This document shows positions 12,079 to 22,985 of a stretch of DNA of 64,000 nucleotides, piece after piece (position 1 is the first letter of the stretch; each line of letters starts with the position of its first letter). The position numbers were made by a program, and so were the translations under genes. The DNA is taken from positions 24,864,349 through 24,928,348 of the forward strand of contig CM038702.1 of NCBI GenBank assembly GCA_021613375.1. Direction: 5' to 3'. Below the pieces are notes generated by a model, which ran no database searches, was not told the origin of the DNA, and saw nothing but the letters and a program-made list of their open reading frames with translations. This DNA is from Megaleporinus macrocephalus. Lineage: Eukaryota > Chordata > Actinopteri > Characiformes > Anostomidae.

Positions 12079-13009
12079 GTAAAAAAGTTATTCATTATCC
12101 TCATATTCACTTGCTCCTTTACCCTAAGCTGCCCCACTCTATCAACCCCACATTGTTCTTTTTTCAGTTTTAATAAATCCTTTATGTCATCATCTGTTGC
12201 TTTCTTTTAGACCCCAATTCATTATTCCTACATTTGCTCCTTCACTTCTCTGGGACTTCTTTTGCCTTCTCTCTTACTGTTATCAAAAATCTCATTTGTG
12301 GTATTTCCCCTTTACCTTAGATGTGGTCCATGACCCAGGACATTTCCGGTGTTAGAAGTTTGGTTACTTACTGTAGTTTCATACTGAAGACGAGGCTAAT
12401 GTAGCTAGCGGTGGAAGCTTATTTTCATTGATCAGCATCACTCCAGCATCTGCGTAGCTGGATCAATGCGTTATTAAGTCATTTCAATTTTTTTTGCTGA
12501 TGCTGTCTCTGACACTGTATGACACTCATACTGATCTCTATCAGTGTTTTAATATCAGACAGTGGTGAACTGTGACTATTAAAGTAAGGCCTTCCATTTG
12601 GGCCACATAGGTTGAGAAACGAGCCCACCTCAGCAATAATGTAAACGTCTGTTTATGCCCCCTTAGGATTCCAGTCATTCGTCAGTTCTAGTGCTAATCT
12701 AACAAAATTTGCATAAACGCTCTCTGAAGAGGATAAAGTTAAATTAAAATTATGCTCCACCTTAAATAGTGCAGTAGTTACATTTGGGTACTCTCAGGCA
12801 CCGGAATGTAACTGCTGCAGTGTCGGAGTAGAAGATTAGACAACTCCCACCCAAAGGTGGGAATCCAAACATGATTGGTTGAAATGAAGAAATATAGAAG
12901 TGAAGAAGAAATTGCTTAACCAATAAGAAAGTTCGCTTAGCAGTATCTACCTAAATGCCCCAGAGAAAAACAACGGCCTTCCTAAACCTAACAGTAATAC
13001 AAGTATAGT

Positions 13010-13549
13010 CAGAGGTGTCAAGTAACAAAGTACAAATACTTCGTTACCTTACTTAAGGTAGAAATTTTTACTGGAGTATTATTATTTTTCAGCTCACTTT
13101 TTACTTTTACTCCTTAAATTTACACTCCATTATCAGTACTTTCTACTCCTTACATTTTAAAAATAGCCTCATTACTCCTGTTTCATTAAGGCCTGCATTC
13201 ATTCATGAACTTTTACGTTTCAGTAAAGGTTATTGATAACATGTCTTTGAAGTTTGACTGCACAATTACATTTGCATTATAGTCATTATGGCTTTTAGAA
13301 AAATGTGGTTTTTGGGGAGGTGGGCTGGTGCACTATAGACCCCTGTGGTGCGGCCTAAGCTTTTGTTCTTAATGCCATTTTTTTTTACATCACTTTTACT
13401 TTTATACTTTAAGTAGTTTTGCAGTACTTTTACACTTTTGCTAGAGTAAAAAGCATGAGTTGATACTTCAACTTCCACAGAAGTATTTTTAAACCTTAGT
13501 ATCTATACTTCTACCTGAGTAATGACTATGATTACTTTTGACACCTTTG
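13010..13549 (+). mobile_element. hAT-type non-autonomous element with 8-bp target duplication
   Basis: The ends are CAGAGGTGTCAA and, reversed, CAAAGGTGTCAA, a near-perfect terminal inverted repeat. The element is flanked on both sides by AGTATAGT (13002-13009 and 13550-13557), an exact 8-bp duplication as made by hAT transposases. Inside are the TTACTTTTACTCC-like words of a repeat common in teleosts, with no transposase frame. At 540 bp it depends on an enzyme supplied from elsewhere. The intact duplication suggests a fairly recent insertion. Confidence 0.88.
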
Positions 13550-13767
13550 AGTATAGTACTGTAATACCTTCAGAGATTAAATACAAGCATGATATTACAG
13601 AATATAGAAATGCACTTTTTAGTTGTCTTTAAGCCTAGAAGGCTGTGATGGTTCTCAGTGTAACCATTAAGAATTTTCAGTACTGAGACAGTCAAATAGG
13701 AGAATATTAAATTGTTTGTTTTGATGAAACAAACATAGTAGGTTGTTTGCAGTCATGCAATAATGAT

Positions 13768-14680
13768 GACACATTAAATCCAGATGGAGGGCAGGAAGTA
13801 AAAATCAAATATGATGAAATGAAGGTGAGGAGCCCATACTCTGCTAATTTAGACAATATTACGAGAGAACAGAAAATCACTACATATGTAGGAGGGGACT
13901 CTAATTTCATAAATAGGAGCGATTCTTTAAGTGAATGATTAGCTGCTATCCTGCAATACATATAAACAATAACCTTCACCTTCAGACATCCTTCTACTCA
14001 AGAGCATTAATGAAAGCATACAAAAGTATTGAGGTACTGCTTTTCTTTAACAGAACACTAAGGTCGACCTTAGTACCAACAGTCTTTTGGTTTTCTTTTG
14101 CTGTCTCGTAGATTAAACAGCAGCAAACATTCATCTCTGCAGTGCTTCTCAGCATTAACGTTACAGCTATTTACTGAATGTTAAGTGAGTTTTAAAGTTA
14201 TCACCAGTGCTCACCCATATATAAACTGTATAAAATAGAATACTCGCTTCTACTGATCGCACAAAGCTGAAGTCAGCTTCTTATTCCTCAGTTTTCCCGT
14301 TGTACCTTAAATGATGCAGCAGGTGCCAAAATGTACCTGGTCCACCATTTACAGTGAAGTGGGAAAAGTGGCGAATGAGCTGACTTCAGCTTTGTGTGGT
14401 CAAGAGGAGAATTGTATTTTGCACAGTTCAACTTGAACAGGACTAGTAAAGACAGGGAAGCTTCTGCAGCATCATCCTAACTACAGCTGAACAACTTTTA
14501 AAACTTGAGAAAAGCTCTGTGTAAAACTGACTTTGAGCAACCGTAAAATGGCTCAAAACCATATGGATTTTGAGAGCATATGATCGTGCTTCCTATATAG
14601 AACATGACTTTCTGCCTTCCATCTGCAGCTCACACCACAGCAACACAGTGAGGTCAGTTGCAAACCAATTGAGCTCATTC
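13768..14680 (+). repeat. Diverged dispersed repeat, long copy (partner at 42648-43060)
   Basis: The two copies share GATGAAATGAAGGTGAG-like sequence at their left, TTTGGTTTTCTTTT plus CTGTC and GATTAA in the middle, and CAGCTCACACCACAGCAACACAGTGA-like sequence at the right. This copy has about 480 bp of extra internal sequence, including the inverted-repeat element at 14254-14402. No terminal inverted repeats or target duplications were found. The frame 13747-13938 and its minus-strand partner have no known domain. Confidence 0.6.
14254..14402. mobile_element. Small inverted-repeat element (19-bp perfect arms)
   Basis: CACAAAGCTGAAGTCAGCT at 14260-14278 is repeated as its exact reverse complement at 14378-14396. 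The span is about 137-150 bp, typical of a small MITE. The arms may extend outward (TGATCG and TGGTCA). It sits inside the extra sequence of the longer copy at 13768-14680, so it may be a later insertion. Confidence 0.7.
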
Positions 14681-15127
14681 AAAGCAAAAGGACTGTTAAA
14701 AGCCTCAAACTCAGTTGACAGTTGAAACAGTTCAGTGGAAAGATCGATATTAGATTTTAATGTATAAATGCTGGAATTACATTAACACTGCTCCACATAC
14801 TTATAATAATTCAGCTAATTGTTTCCATCTTAGCCTGCATAGGGTTTCTGCTCAGTAACGTTTTCATATTAATAATTTATTCACAATGCTGTAAATGCAT
14901 TCATACGGCAGTAAGTATCACTCTTTATAATGCCTGAAATAAGCCTTTATAAATGCTTATGAATAGTTATAACTGCATGTCTGTCACTTTCTTGAGAAAT
15001 TTGGGTTCCTTTCATTTACATTGAAAGTAAAGAACGTTTTTCGCTTCTCCTGTTAAGTTACCATTTTGGAGACACATATGATACAGTGTTCTTTGAACAC
15101 TGATGATATAGTAATATACTAAAACAG

Positions 15128-15455
15128 GGTTCTGACACATTTCCTGTATAACATTACAGCAGTTGCTGCCGACTTAGCTGAAACGAATCAGCACTGAAGC
15201 ATATTTGTAATATATAACATTACAAATATTAAAACTTATGTTTTGGCAGCTGAACAGATATGAAACATTATAAGGCATTATAAATCTGACTTTATCATCA
15301 AGTCAAATACTCTTGCTTTTATAATGTTATGCATGTAAAAAAACGAATTATGCACATGTATGCATATGGTATTATAAGGTGATACATGTGGCTCACAATG
15401 ACTTACTAATGCATTTATAAAGCTTTACAATTCCAGGATTCATAGAAAGTGTTTC
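15128..15455 (+). repeat. Dispersed repeat (partner at 60855-61185)
   Basis: Shared words with 60855-61185 include CAGGGTTCTG/CAGGGGTCTGG, TTTCTGTATAAC-like sequence, ATGTTATGCATGTAA, GGTATTATAAGG and AATACAGGATTCAT-like sequence, in the same order and orientation. It is AT-rich and non-coding. The family is not recognised. Confidence 0.5.
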
Positions 15456-15470
15456 CGTTCTTGCTTTTAT

Positions 15471-15770
15471 AACTACTAGATTCGCTTATCGTAACATGTT
15501 TCTTGCTGGTTGCCCTGCTGTCTCTCTAAGTAGACTGCAGAATGCCGCAGCCTGTGTGTTTCACATTTGCTACAAGGTCTTGCATATGATTTTTAAAGCT
15601 CTTAATGGCCTTGGCGTTTCTTATTGATCAGCATTATAGCCTGTCCAGACCTGTTTGCTCAGGAAAAGCAGACTTACTGCAAATGCTCAGAATGCCTCAC
15701 ACTTCAGTTCTTATGTTGCTTGTTAACTCTGGAAAAGCCTTCCAGAGAACATTAGTAATGCAGGATTGAA
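15471..15770 (+). mobile_element. L2-like LINE reverse transcriptase 3' fragment
   Basis: Reading forward, the residues LAGCPA, SRLQNAAA and FKALNGLG appear in order, then LWKSLPENI-like sequence near 15740. This is the conserved C-terminal end of reverse transcriptase in L2-clade LINEs. Frames are broken and the middle part (the HW-LPV region) is missing, so it is a dead fragment. It ends about 160 bp before the next exon. Confidence 0.65.
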
Positions 15771-15926
15771 ATTAGCCTTGTAGTTTCAGTGCAAACCAAA
15801 GACTTCAGACACCAGATATTTCCCCAGGGTTAACACATATCAGCAAACAGTGGGGAAAACAATGTACATTTGTTTTTTTGCCAGACTATCAGTTTACATT
15901 GTGGTTCTCCCTCCTGTCTCCTGCAG

Positions 15927-15982
15927 ATCATCTCAGTGGGCAACCGAGCTGGCCTGATTGACGACGTCTTCAACCTGGCCAG
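15927..15982 (+). CDS. trhde: TRHDE exon (window exon 3 of 6)
   Basis: This short 56-nt exon encodes IISVGNRAGLIDDVFNLA plus the first two bases of an Arg codon. The R-A-x-L-I-D-D-x-F-x-L-A-R motif is characteristic of the M1 peptidase C-terminal domain. The acceptor is TCTCCTGCAG and the donor AG|GTAGGT. It enters in phase 0, as the previous exon requires, and leaves in phase 2. The residual G of the Arg codon is supplied at 32468 after a 16.5-kb intron. Too short to stand out alone, it is supported by phase and by the family match on both sides. Confidence 0.92.
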
Positions 15983-16191
15983 GTAGGTTTGTTTTGTGGC
16001 TAACAATGGGCCAAGCCAAGGGAAGCTGCTCTGGTTGGTCTTTCTCTTCTTTCAGCCTGTGGGTAGGGGTAGTTAAAGAAAAAACAGTGGCTGGCGCTCC
16101 TGACAAAACGAAGCCTGCAGCGAAGCTGCCAGTCCCACGCTGAGCTAAAAGATAATGGGGGAACGGAGGAGTGCAGGGATACATCCCTCTG

Positions 16192-16192
<1 letters not shown>

Positions 16193-16224
<32 letters not shown>
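16193..16224. repeat. (CT)n microsatellite
   Basis: About 32 bp of CT repeat lie about 210 bp downstream of window exon 3. The minus-strand Arg/Glu frame over it is an artefact. Confidence 0.95.
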
Positions 16225-16235
<11 letters not shown>

Positions 16236-16544
16236 ACACCTTCTTCCACCAGCAGCTTGCTGAGTGGATCCAGCAGAGCTCAATCATTAGCTCCAGTCTC
16301 CTTCAGGTCCCTGTTGAGCTACTGTTAAAGCTACAGCTGCTGGGAGGAGGAAAAGACTTATGGAATAGAGAGAGCATACATCCTCCAGCTATACTCTGGG
16401 ATTGAACTTGCTCTGAGGATTCCCAAACCCTTTGATGTGCCCTGGCACAACAGTGTGTTTAGAGTGTCACATAAATGAGAAGTACACATGTGCTACAGTC
16501 ATGTGTTCAGTCAATTCTAGCAGTAGTTGGCTAATACCTTACAT

Positions 16545-16950
16545 TACATTCTTGCTGCTCCGCTGAGCTGGAGTCTAGTCCGAGACTGTATCTGGTGGAA
16601 TTCTCTAGTCCTTAATGAAGGTCAGTTTCTGGGCTCCACAGAGCTGCGATTGGCTGGATATATTTGGGTGGTGAATCACACTCAACATAGCAGTGACAGT
16701 GATGTGGGTAAAAACACCCTGTCTGATGCACTTATACTGGTACCACACACACTACCATGACCACTACCATGTCAGTGTCACTGAGAATTATTCACCACGC
16801 TAATATCTGAACAACTGCAGTCCTGCAGTTAGAAACTGAGCATTTGTGAATGGTGTATAGAGGGAAGCTGATAAATTGTGTAGAAGTAGATGGGCTCCAG
16901 TCTGTAGTTGTGCACCATGTATACCATGTAACTGTACATGAGGGATCTAT
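16545..16950 (+). repeat. Dispersed repeat copy whose end became the 42-bp minisatellite
   Basis: AGCAGTGACAGTGA, CATGTCAGTGTCACTGAGAA, TTCACCAC and GGGCTCCAGTCTGTA match, in the same order, words in the 55855-56000 copy (AGTGTTACTGCAGTGCTGAGAA, ACCACCCAAATAATG, GGACTACAGTCTGTAATT). It is a decayed non-autonomous repeat. Its downstream end (AAGGTAGGTG... AGTGGCCAGTGAG) is the unit amplified at 16951-17227. Confidence 0.6.
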
Positions 16951-17227
16951 AAGGTAGGTGGGGCTAATATAGTGGCCAGTGAGTGGAAGTACAAGGTAGG
17001 TGTTTCTAATAAAGTGGCCAGTGAGTTGAAGTACAAGCTAGGTGGGGCTAATATAGTGGCCAGTAAGTGGAAGTACAAGGTAGGTGTTTCTAATAAAGGG
17101 GTCAGTGAGTGGAAGTATAAGGTGGGCGTTTCTAATAAAGTGGTCAGTGAGTGGAAGTATAAGGTGGGCGTTTCTAATGAAGTGGACAGTGAGATGAAAT
17201 ACAAGGTATCTGTTTATAGTAAAGTGG
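16951..17227 (+). repeat. 42-bp minisatellite, about 6.6 copies
   Basis: Units start at 16951, 16993, 17035, 17077, 17119, 17161 and 17203, exactly 42 bp apart with no indels. Each begins AAGGTAGGTG or AAGGTGGGCG and holds AGTGGCCAGTGAGTGGAAGT or a variant. Two subtypes alternate at first (GGGGCTAATATA in units 1 and 3, TTTCTAATAAA in units 2, 4, 5 and 6). Because 42 is a multiple of three, both strands stay open (16972-17337 forward, 16947-17204 reverse) and show 14-residue repeats, but there is no sign that either is a gene. Confidence 0.95.
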
Positions 17228-17989
17228 TTGGGCAATGTACATTGTACGTTCTTAAGTTACAGTACTTTGCGGCTAAGTTTGTACAATATTATATATATAG
17301 CTGTATTTCACAGTACGCTAACAGGAATAAGCTATAATTTAAATACAGTTACCTTCTGTATATTTACAAAGTGACTGTAGAAGTCATTTTAATCAGTCAC
17401 CAGTAATCTATTTTAAATTTCCATATAAAAAAGACCAGAACTATACTTGCCATTATTTTAAAAAATCATGTTATCTTTTGTTTTCTTTAAATGAGATCAC
17501 TTGTCTCCAATACCATCACATTTTGTCAACTATGTTCAGTGTCTCAGTGTTTCAGTCTTTAAATAAAAAATGATTAAAATAATTAAAAACATCTTCTGAA
17601 CGAAAATACTGTTTCTCATTAAAATGTTTACATATTTTTAGTTGCTGTTAGGTCCCACTATGCTGTTCTAGCTCAATGTGAATATAATACATCTTTATAT
17701 GAGATGATTTCACAAAAATGATAAAAACCTTATTTTACTGGGACAAATGAGTTAAATGTGGTGAAATCCTGGCAATATTTACAGTGCATATATTAACAGT
17801 GCATATATTGATGCGTTCCAGTAAATTTAAATAAAGATTTTACAAATTTGCTCAAATTAAATGCTTAAATCATTTTGAAAAGTCTGAGCTTCATAGTATG
17901 TATTCCAACATGTAAAAGCCTCTGTGCTGAAAACACAGAAGAAGAAATAACCTTCCTTTCTCTGTCTCAATCGTCTGTGGAATACACGC

Positions 17990-18430
17990 ATAATCCCAAT
18001 ACAAAGCTACTCAATAACTATTAACCGGGAGAAACAGGCACCAGGCGTAATTTCCTTGTCCATTTAGATCGGGGTGGAAAATGCGACGTTCAAGCTCCTT
18101 AGTTAGTATTTCACACTGCAGAATGGACCTGAACCAAGTGCACGTTTAAACACCGAGACTGCTTTTTATTCCCTCAGGAACGGCAGGCCTCCTGCTGGAC
18201 GTCTCTTTCACACCATTGCTCACCCTTTCCACTTAATGAGTCCAAGTCGGAGGAAATAGTCCATGATTGTGGGCAGCCTAATATGAATTAATTGTGAGCA
18301 TTTAGCTAAACGCTGTCAGTGGGCTGTCCTGATGTATTTCTTCGCAGTTCCTTGTGCTCAGAAGTCAAAGAGCTTGTTGCTGAGGTGCTCCTATGAGCTG
18401 TTTACGGGGGGAAAGAACTGTGTTTGTTAA
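17990..18430. promoter_or_regulatory. Candidate conserved noncoding patch
   Basis: A non-repetitive stretch that keeps CpGs (GGCGTAATTTCC, AATGCGACGTTC, CACGTTTAAACACCG) and has an ATGAATTAATTGTGAG homeodomain-type site. It differs from the AT-rich relic-filled flanks. Regulatory function is inference only. Confidence 0.22.
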
Positions 18431-19139
18431 CAGTCCGCCTGCAGCATGGCTTTGAACACATTGTGTGGGGCATTCATTCCAGCCAGAGCTTTTCTGCTGA
18501 CTGCCCCCCCCCCACACCATTCCAACAAATGAACAGGAAAGCTGCCAGATGCTTTCAGCTTTTTTTGTTTTTTTTTTCCACTCCGCAGCCCAGCTCTGCC
18601 GTACATCATTGGGAAATGGATAGACTCATCAGCCACTGCTGAGTGTGTTTCATGCTGGGACAGACAGGGGTTTAACAGGCATGCAGAGTGTTTTGTTGTT
18701 ATGTAAAATGCACTGACTTGCCCACAGCTGCTACCCAAGTGCAATGATTCACTTGAATGAATACAGAACAACAGGAGAACTTGAGTAGTTTACACTTGCA
18801 CAGGGCCGAGAATTGAACCCTGAGGAACGTCTTCTACTAAGGCAGTATTATTGAATTGTCCAGTGCTTTATTTATTTATTCCTTTTTTCCAGTTACACTC
18901 TAGTAAGTTTTTGTCATCCTGCTAGACATGTAAAGTGTTGAGGACTGAACCCTAAGGAACTCCCTGTGGTAGGGCAGTATTATTTAATTCATTGTTTATT
19001 TTTATTGTTTTGTTCTTTTATTGCAGTTAGTTAGGGTTAATTAGCATTGTCTTTGTCTTAACAAAAGCTGCATTCTTTTCTGTAAGTGAGAAATGTCAGT
19101 ATATAGACACGGTATGACACATCACTCAATCATTGAATT

Positions 19140-19600
19140 CACTGTTTTATTCAGTCCCATTGCCACAGGTATCTAAAACCAAGCACCACTTAATCATAGA
19201 ATTTAGGTGTTACATCATTTGCTGTGGCTACAGGTGAACAGCATCAAGAATCTAGCCATGCAATCTGTCTTTATAGACATTTGTGAAAGAATGGGCTGTT
19301 GTACTAAGCTCACTGAATTTGAGTGTGGTACTGCCACTGTTGCAAGTGTGCCTAGTCAGTTAATGAAATTTCTCACCTCCTAGATATTACACAGTCAGCT
19401 GTGTGTGGTAGCTGTGTGAAAAGTGGAAGCGTTTAGGAACCACAGCAGCTCAGCTACAATGTGTCAGACCATGTGAGGTTACTAGGCGGGGTCAGTGAGT
19501 GCTGAGGCGCATAGTATGTAAAAATCACCAACACCCTGTTGCCTCAATAACAGCAGAGTTCCAAAACTCCTCTGGCATTAACACCATTAACAACATTTTA
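19140..19600 (+). pseudogene. Tc1-like transposase N-terminal relic
   Basis: The + strand contains ICERMG, LTEFECGTA, KVEAF and SVSAEAH-like residues in order across several frames, resembling the start of a Tc1-type transposase (helix-turn-helix paired-like DNA-binding region). It has stops and frameshifts, and the catalytic half is absent. The same family recurs, inverted, at 38785-39925 and as a middle piece at 51115-51262. Confidence 0.6.
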
Positions 19601-19965
19601 AACAAAAGGTACACTCCTGTAAATAAGAAAATAACTTTTCTTAGTTTCTCAAAGCAGTGTAAAAACTGATTCCAACAGTGCTGGAAATTTTCTGGATTCA
19701 TTTCCTGATTCACTTGTAAATCACTTTCTCCTGTAAGGCAATGTTATTTAATGCAATGTTTTATTTAGTGTGTTATTATGTAGATGATTATTAAACTCCT
19801 TACAGAGTATTACTGAGTACTACTACATTTAGTAGCAGTAGTGAAGCATCTGAATACATGAAAGTAAATATTTGAAGATGTACAGTGGATACATTACTTA
19901 AATTAAGTAAATGTGTTGTTCATGTGTTAAATAAATAGTCTTAACATGTTACTCTCAGTAATCAA

Positions 19966-20275
19966 AACCTAACCTTGGCCCTAGGCCTAACCCTAACCTT
20001 GACCAAAAACCCAATCCTAACCCTCACCCTGGCACTAATCCTAGCCCTAACTTTAACCTTGACCAAAAACCCAATACCCTAATCCTAAGATTAACCTTAA
20101 CAAAATCTAATTCTAACACACAGCTTGATGCTAATTCTAGCCCTAACCTTAACCCTGAACTAAAACTTAACCTTACGCTCAGCCTGGCCCTAAATCTGAC
20201 CCTAACACCAAACCTAATCTTAACACTTACCATGGCTCTAACACTGACCCTAACCTCAACCAACACCTAATCCAT
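19966..20275. repeat. Degenerate CCTAAC-type tract (telomere-like)
   Basis: The words CCTAACC, CCCTAACC, CCAAAAACCCAATCCTAA and CTAACCTTAACC recur for about 300 bp. The unit is close to the vertebrate telomere hexamer CCCTAA but heavily varied (CTTGACC, CTAGCCC, CTGGCC). The minus-strand frame 20024-20266 (Val/Arg/Leu-rich) is a by-product. It may be an old interstitial telomere-like tract or a simple hexanucleotide expansion. Confidence 0.75.
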
Positions 20276-21519
20276 TTAAACTCCAGTTACAGGATGATGT
20301 CAGCAGCATGTCTTGAGATTACTGAGATGGTCTGTATTATACCTGTTAGATGTTCACAGATGCTTCCACATATATGAACTTGGAGCCTCCAAATAAAGTA
20401 AAAAAATCCGAAGTCATGAGATTATTAATACAATTTTTATTAATTGTATTATTCTTTATTTATGCTTCTTTAGTACTATATCATTGATATGTGGTTGTTA
20501 TGTTACTGAAAGTCTGTTGACCCCAAATACAGCATCACCTTATTTAATTCTCTTTTATTTATTTATTTATTTATTTATTTACTTGTTTCCCTCTTGTTTC
20601 ATTGTAAAAATGGAAAGGTCTTTTTCTTTTTTTTCTTTTAAAGCAGGATAAAATCACTGTTGTAGTTTAAAAAAGATGTTCCTTCACTGCTCTGTCCTTG
20701 GGTTCTTTTTCTTGTTACACTTGCAAAGGGTCTGGTATTGAACCCTGAGGTACACCCTGGTGCTTTTCTTTATGTATTCTTTTATTTCAGCTTGTTTTAT
20801 TAGCTGCTGCTTCTCTCACAGAAAGTTAAGCCCTCCTTGTAAAATAGAAAATTCTGTTTTTTCTCATAAAGCAAGGTAAAAATGTACCTTTGATGTTGTA
20901 GTTGTAGTAAGAATGGCACTTCTTGCAGTGCTGTGCCCCTGGGTTGTTTTCCTGTTAACCTCTGCATTAGTAGATAATAGACACCTTCTCTTTGCTGTTG
21001 CTTAGAGGGAATATTACCAGTCTTATCTTATTCCACCTCAGGGCCTGCACTTTTGGAGGTGCTTATTGCCCCTTATGTGGTCAAGAAGCTGGGGTGCACA
21101 CCTGCATATTAACAGCAGCACAGTGGTTAATCAAACTGACTCATACACTCTTGCGCTGCTGTGTGTAGTAAAGGGGGCAGTAAGAAATGGGCATTTGACT
21201 ACTGAAGAACAATAGACATTGTTGCATTCGCGAGTCGCCTCAAGCAGTACCACCTAATTAAATGCTCCTGTAGCTCATGGGAAATATTCACACAGTTCAA
21301 TAATGCTGTTTCACACGGCTCTGCCTGGCTTTCTTGTTATTAATTTTATGGTCCAGGGAGGGGGAACGCACTGGTGTTAGTATAGTCTGGTCATGTGTTG
21401 CATATCATATTCCAGCACTTGCATTATGAGTTTATCTTCACACTTAGGAATGTTTTATCGGAAATAGTTTTTAAAATAGAACTCTGAGCGGTGCTTATTC
21501 GATTCATTTAAGCGAACAA

Positions 21520-22330
21520 TGAGGCTTTCTTTGTCATTTACTCTCAAACTGATGAAGCTACTTAATGGACCTTCTTCAGATGCTCCGCAAATCTTTCTTA
21601 AATGAGTAAACAATTACAAGGCAATTTAGGACTTAATGATTTTTATTTAGCCAGTCGGAAGCTGTTTAGTTCGGGTACTTTAGGTCCAAAGTATATTTTA
21701 GGCCTGACAGTTTCTTCCCCCATTAGCCGCAAGGCAGAACGCACCACGGCCGCATCCGGGCGATCCGCAGGCCCATATTGTGGCGGTGATGAAACGTGTC
21801 GTGGAGTGTGAAATGTGTCACGCGCTTTCTCGTTTTTACCCTCGCCATTCCTGAGCGCGTATGAATGATGAATGACCTTGATGCCTTGCAAACTTTTTTT
21901 TTCCCTGAGGTTGTGTGCACGCATGTGTGTGCGTGCATATGTGTGTTTCTCTAGCAGAAATAATGAACTCATTCTTTGCTCTGTGTGCCGAGAGCAGGGG
22001 GAAAAAAGCTTCGGTGCTCTTCAGGGCGTTATGGTAATGTTGTATTCTTTTATTTTTAATGAACATTCCCCCCTCCTCGCTCACCAAACCAAAGCTGAAT
22101 AATTCAGAAATGAAGAGACGGGGAAAAAAGGGGAACAAACAGCGGCAGCTGAGCGCGTGGCTGGAGATTCTGCCTCTGTAATGTGCTCCCACCACTGCTG
22201 CCTTTTATACAAAGCACGGTTAGAGTTCGCCGATTTTCTACACTTTATCGTTTTTAATACTATGTCCTGGAGACTTTGCGACACGTGCTTTTTTTTCGTT
22301 TCTCTGTTAGAGCAGCCCTCAGTCAGAACA
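21520..22330. promoter_or_regulatory. CpG-keeping non-repetitive block, candidate enhancer
   Basis: This is the longest stretch of balanced composition outside exons. It keeps many CpGs (21728-21790 and 21818-21860, for example GCGATCCGC, ACGCGCTTTCTCG, CTGAGCGCGT) and contains few repeats beyond a short GT run near 21915. No splice-bounded exon or known protein is visible in the overlapping short frames on both strands. Such islands in long vertebrate introns are often conserved enhancers or alternative promoters. No conservation data are available here. Confidence 0.3.
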
Positions 22331-22744
22331 TTCAGGCCTTATTAGATTCCTCAGCACATGGATAAATAGGGGCTTCCACCGTCTCTACAAAGTTCAATCA
22401 CTGAGTTATATCAGAGTAGTTTGAGGTGAAAGAGTGCATTATGAAAAAAAACATGGAAAAAAATTAGTGGTGGTCATGGAAACCTGATGATGTGAATATT
22501 GCCACCTATACAGTTTTTATATGTAATGTTGATGGTATTAAAATAGCAGTAAAAAGTTCTCTGGAAATTCATTTGCTTTGCATCACCCTGTTTTTACTTC
22601 TGCACCATGAACACATTCTGTTTCATCCCCAAACCCTCTCTCAAAACTGGTATAAAACAATCAGAGGCATTAGATATCCATATCGATAACCATCCCATGT
22701 AATGACTTTCTGTGAATAAGCTTTCAGCTGTCTGTTTCTTATCT

Positions 22745-22985
22745 CTACCACTGCAAACCCCGGGACCGGCAAGTCATGACTGTAGTGCCCTTGAGCAAGG
22801 CACCTAACCCCAACTGCTCCCCGGGCGCCGTGGATAAGGGCTGCCCACCGCTCCGGGCACGTGTGCTCACCGCCCCCTAGTGTGTATGTTCACTAGTGTG
22901 TGTATATGTGGGTGTTTCACTGCACGGATGGGTTAAATGCGGAGGTCAAATTCCGCTGTGTGTAAACACATGTGGCTAATCGTAG
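22745..22985 (+). repeat. SINE-like dispersed repeat (inverted partner at 40310-40555)
   Basis: GTAGTGCCCTTGAGCAAGGC, GGATGGGTTAAATGCGGAGG and TTCCGCTGTGTG appear here. Their reverse complements occur at 40310-40555 (GACCTCCGCATTTAACCC, GCCTTGCTTAAGGGCACT). This is a very common teleost interspersed repeat. It keeps many CpGs and no coding capacity is visible. Confidence 0.75.

Larger units (their letters stand above)
12079..15926 (+). other. Intron between window exons 2 and 3
   Basis: The 3.8-kb intron is largely transposon-derived: a hAT-type MITE at 13010-13549, a diverged repeat at 13768-14680 with a small inverted-repeat element inside it (14254-14402), a dispersed repeat at 15128-15455 and an L2-like LINE piece at 15471-15770. 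12080-13000 and 14690-15120 show no structure I can name. It ends CTCCTGTCTCCTGCAG. Confidence 0.85.

Noticed and set aside
12079..12210. Extension of TRHDE coding sequence past 12078 to the stop at 12210
   Set aside because: Homology ends exactly at the GT donor and the next exon joins in phase; the extension is intron read-through.
15933..16283. 116-residue minus-strand frame overlapping TRHDE exon 3
   Set aside because: It is antisense to a well-supported exon and runs through a (CT)n tract as poly Arg-Glu.
16947..17337. Repeat proteins on both strands with 14-residue periodicity
   Set aside because: The 42-bp minisatellite keeps all frames open; the unit derives from a noncoding dispersed repeat.
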